64,000 nucleotides of DNA from Penelope pileata (Eukaryota; Chordata; Aves; Galliformes; Cracidae). Of the stretch, positions 62,529-64,000 are shown piece after piece; the stretch's first letter is position 1, and each line of letters starts with the position of its first letter. The notes under the pieces are model-generated. The model worked only from the letters and a program-made list of their open reading frames with translations, was not told the origin of the DNA and did not search any database. The stretch is from assembly GCA_013396635.1 (NCBI GenBank), contig WBMW01005902.1, positions 558,001 through 622,000 on the forward strand, in the 5' to 3' direction. The translations under genes were made by a program, and so were the position numbers.

Positions 62529-63950
62529 TCCTTACAGGTGACTTCAACTTGCCAGATATTAACTGGGAATACCACACAGCTGATACAAACAGGTCTGGGA
62601 GATTCCTAAAGCACCCTGATGATAACTTCCTGGTACAGGAACTTAGTACAGGTATTGCTAAGGGTGCTGAGTAGGAAAGGTGCCCTCCCAAATTTGTTGC
62701 TTATAAACAGAGAGGGTCTTGAGGGAAAAGTGACAATTGGTGCCTGTCTTGGCCATAGTGAACATGAAGTATTTGAGTGATAGGAGGACAACTGCCAGCA
62801 AAGCTTTGGCCCTGGTTATAGGGAGAGTACCACCTCTTAAGAGCACAGGAGCAGGCAATTCCAAAACATTGGACGTCAAGGTAGCAGGCAGAATGCTGGC
62901 TTGGCAGAGCCGGGATCTTCTTGTAGAGCTTAGGCTGAAAAGGAAAGAGTATGGCCACTGGAAGTGAGGTTGTGCAGCATGGGAGGGGACTACAGAGATG
63001 CTGTTTGTTGTTGTAGGGAGAAAACTGGTGTGGCAAAAAGCTCAGTTAGAGTTGAAGCTGGCTGCTACTGTGGTAGACAACAAGAAGGGCTTTTTAAAAT
63101 ATGTTAACAGCAAAAGGAAGACCAGAGGTAACGTTGGTTCTGGATGAAGAGGGACACCTCACAGACAGGGACGCAGACAAAGCAGAGATGTTTAATGCCT
63201 TCTTCAGCACCGATGGTGGGCCCTGGGACCCCCAGAGCTCAGGGCTGGAGGACTGTGACTGTGGTAACAATAAACTCCCAGGGACCCCAGAGTTGTGTGG
63301 GATTTGCTGGAAGCACATCATCTATGGGGCCCAATAGGATTCATNTGCTACTGTGGTAGACAACAAGAAGGGCTTTTTAAAATATGTTAACAGCAAAAGG
63401 AAGACCAGAGGTAACGTTGGTTCTGGATGAAGAGGGACACCTCACAGACAGGGACGCAGACAAAGCAGAGAGGGTTAATGCCTTCTTCAGCACCGATGGT
63501 GGGCCCTGGGACCCCCAGAGCTCAGGGCTGGAGGACTGTGACTGTGGTAACAATAAACTCCCAGGGACCCCAGAGTTGTGTGGGATTTGCTGGAAGCACA
63601 TCATCTATGGGGCCCAATAGGATTCATCCCAGGGTACTCAGAGTGCTGGCTCACGTCACTGTGAGACCTCCCTCAATTATTTTTCAATGGTCTTGAGAAG
63701 CTGGAGAGGTCCTAGCCAACTGGTAGCTGGTGAACATGTCCCAGTTTCCAAGAAGCGCAAGAAAAAAGACCCTGATAAATACAGGCCTGTCAGTCTCCCA
63801 TCAGTGCCTGGTAAAATGATGGAAAAGATTATTCTGGGAGTTATGGAAAAACACCTGAAAGACAACAGAGTCACTGGTCACAGCCAACATGAGTTCACAA
63901 TGGGAAGTCCTGTTCAATGAACTTAATCTCCTTTTCTGACCATGTTACCC
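62529..63950 (+). repeat. CR1 ORF2 remainder: endonuclease end and reverse-transcriptase start (broken)
   Basis: Resumes with GDFNLPDINWEYHTADTNRS (endonuclease C-terminal block, from 62537). It continues through NKKGFLKYVNSKRKTRGNV (near 63080) and reaches DKYRPVSLPSVPGKMMEKI (reverse-transcriptase start, near 63774). Stops and frame changes break it, so it is a dead LINE. Part of it is duplicated across the N at 63345. Confidence 0.85.
63063..63627 (+). repeat. Direct duplication around a single N
   Basis: 63063-63344 and 63346-63627 are almost identical 282-base segments separated by one N. The only difference I saw is 'gagatgttta' against 'gagagggtta'. This is most likely an unmerged contig overlap. 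Confidence 0.85.
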
Positions 63951-64000
63951 NTGCTGGCTCACGTCACTGTGAGACCTCCCTCAATTATTTTTCAATGGTC
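63644..64000 (+). repeat. Second direct duplication at a single N
   Basis: The 49 bases after the N at 63951 (63952-64000) repeat 63644-63692. The duplication probably continues beyond the window. Confidence 0.85.

Larger units (their letters stand above)
61900..64000 (+). other. WDCP: Intron of downstream WDCP, filled with CR1
   Basis: It begins gtaatt. Nearly all of it after about 61980 is CR1-derived and interrupted by three single-N joins (62413, 63345, 63951). No WDCP 3' exon is present before the window ends. Confidence 0.75.

Noticed and set aside
63094..63604. Identical short frames on both strands appearing twice
   Set aside because: They are the duplicated CR1 ORF2 fragment and its antisense shadow, not genes.
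1..64000. Endogenous retrovirus, CRISPR array or bacterial-type operon
   Set aside because: No LTR pair, primer-binding site or gag/pol block was recognised, and there are no spaced repeats or compact co-directional genes; the content is vertebrate.

Overview
The window looks like avian nuclear DNA, most likely from a galliform-type bird. The 3' ends of CR1 LINEs, with their ATTCTATG-type tail octamers, recur in both orientations. The protein-coding exons are vertebrate and intron-split, and there are two CpG islands. The species cannot be fixed from the sequence alone. Most of the 64 kb is intronic or intergenic; I find three protein-coding loci.

Layout: (1) 1-20808, minus strand, is the 5' part of FKBP1B (FKBP12.6/calstabin-2). 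Exon 2 is at 18544-18591 and the end of exon 1 at 20789-20808. The start codon falls in a 211-base N gap (20809-21019) inside a CpG island. Exons 3 and 4 were not found in the 18.5 kb that follow exon 2 in transcription order. (2) 21020-33873 is the head-to-head spacer, with CR1 copies. (3) 33874-47691, plus strand, is a WDCP (C2orf44) type gene: one large exon of 641 codons and two small 3' exons. The reconstructed product is 736 residues. (4) 47692-56815 is the 3' flank and intergenic DNA. (5) 56816-57430 is a CpG-island promoter with a palindromic CRE, a ZNF143/SBS-like element, an inverted CCAAT box and GC boxes. It is followed by candidate 5' untranslated exons. (6) 60022-61899, plus strand, is a second WDCP large exon (626 codons) ending at a splice donor; its 3' exons lie beyond the window. 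(7) 61980-64000 is a degraded CR1 ORF2 with another CR1 nested inside it and three single-N assembly joins with duplicated flanks.

FKBP1B and WDCP are, from memory, divergent neighbours in mammals too, so the region matches conserved vertebrate synteny. The main departure is that WDCP is present twice in tandem. Both copies are open and spliced at the same codon, so this is a DNA-level tandem duplication and not a retrocopy. The downstream copy has the housekeeping-type promoter and more of the residues I recall from mammalian WDCP. The upstream copy is more diverged and has no CpG island of its own. No RNA gene, CRISPR array, LTR retrovirus or bacterial-type operon was recognised.
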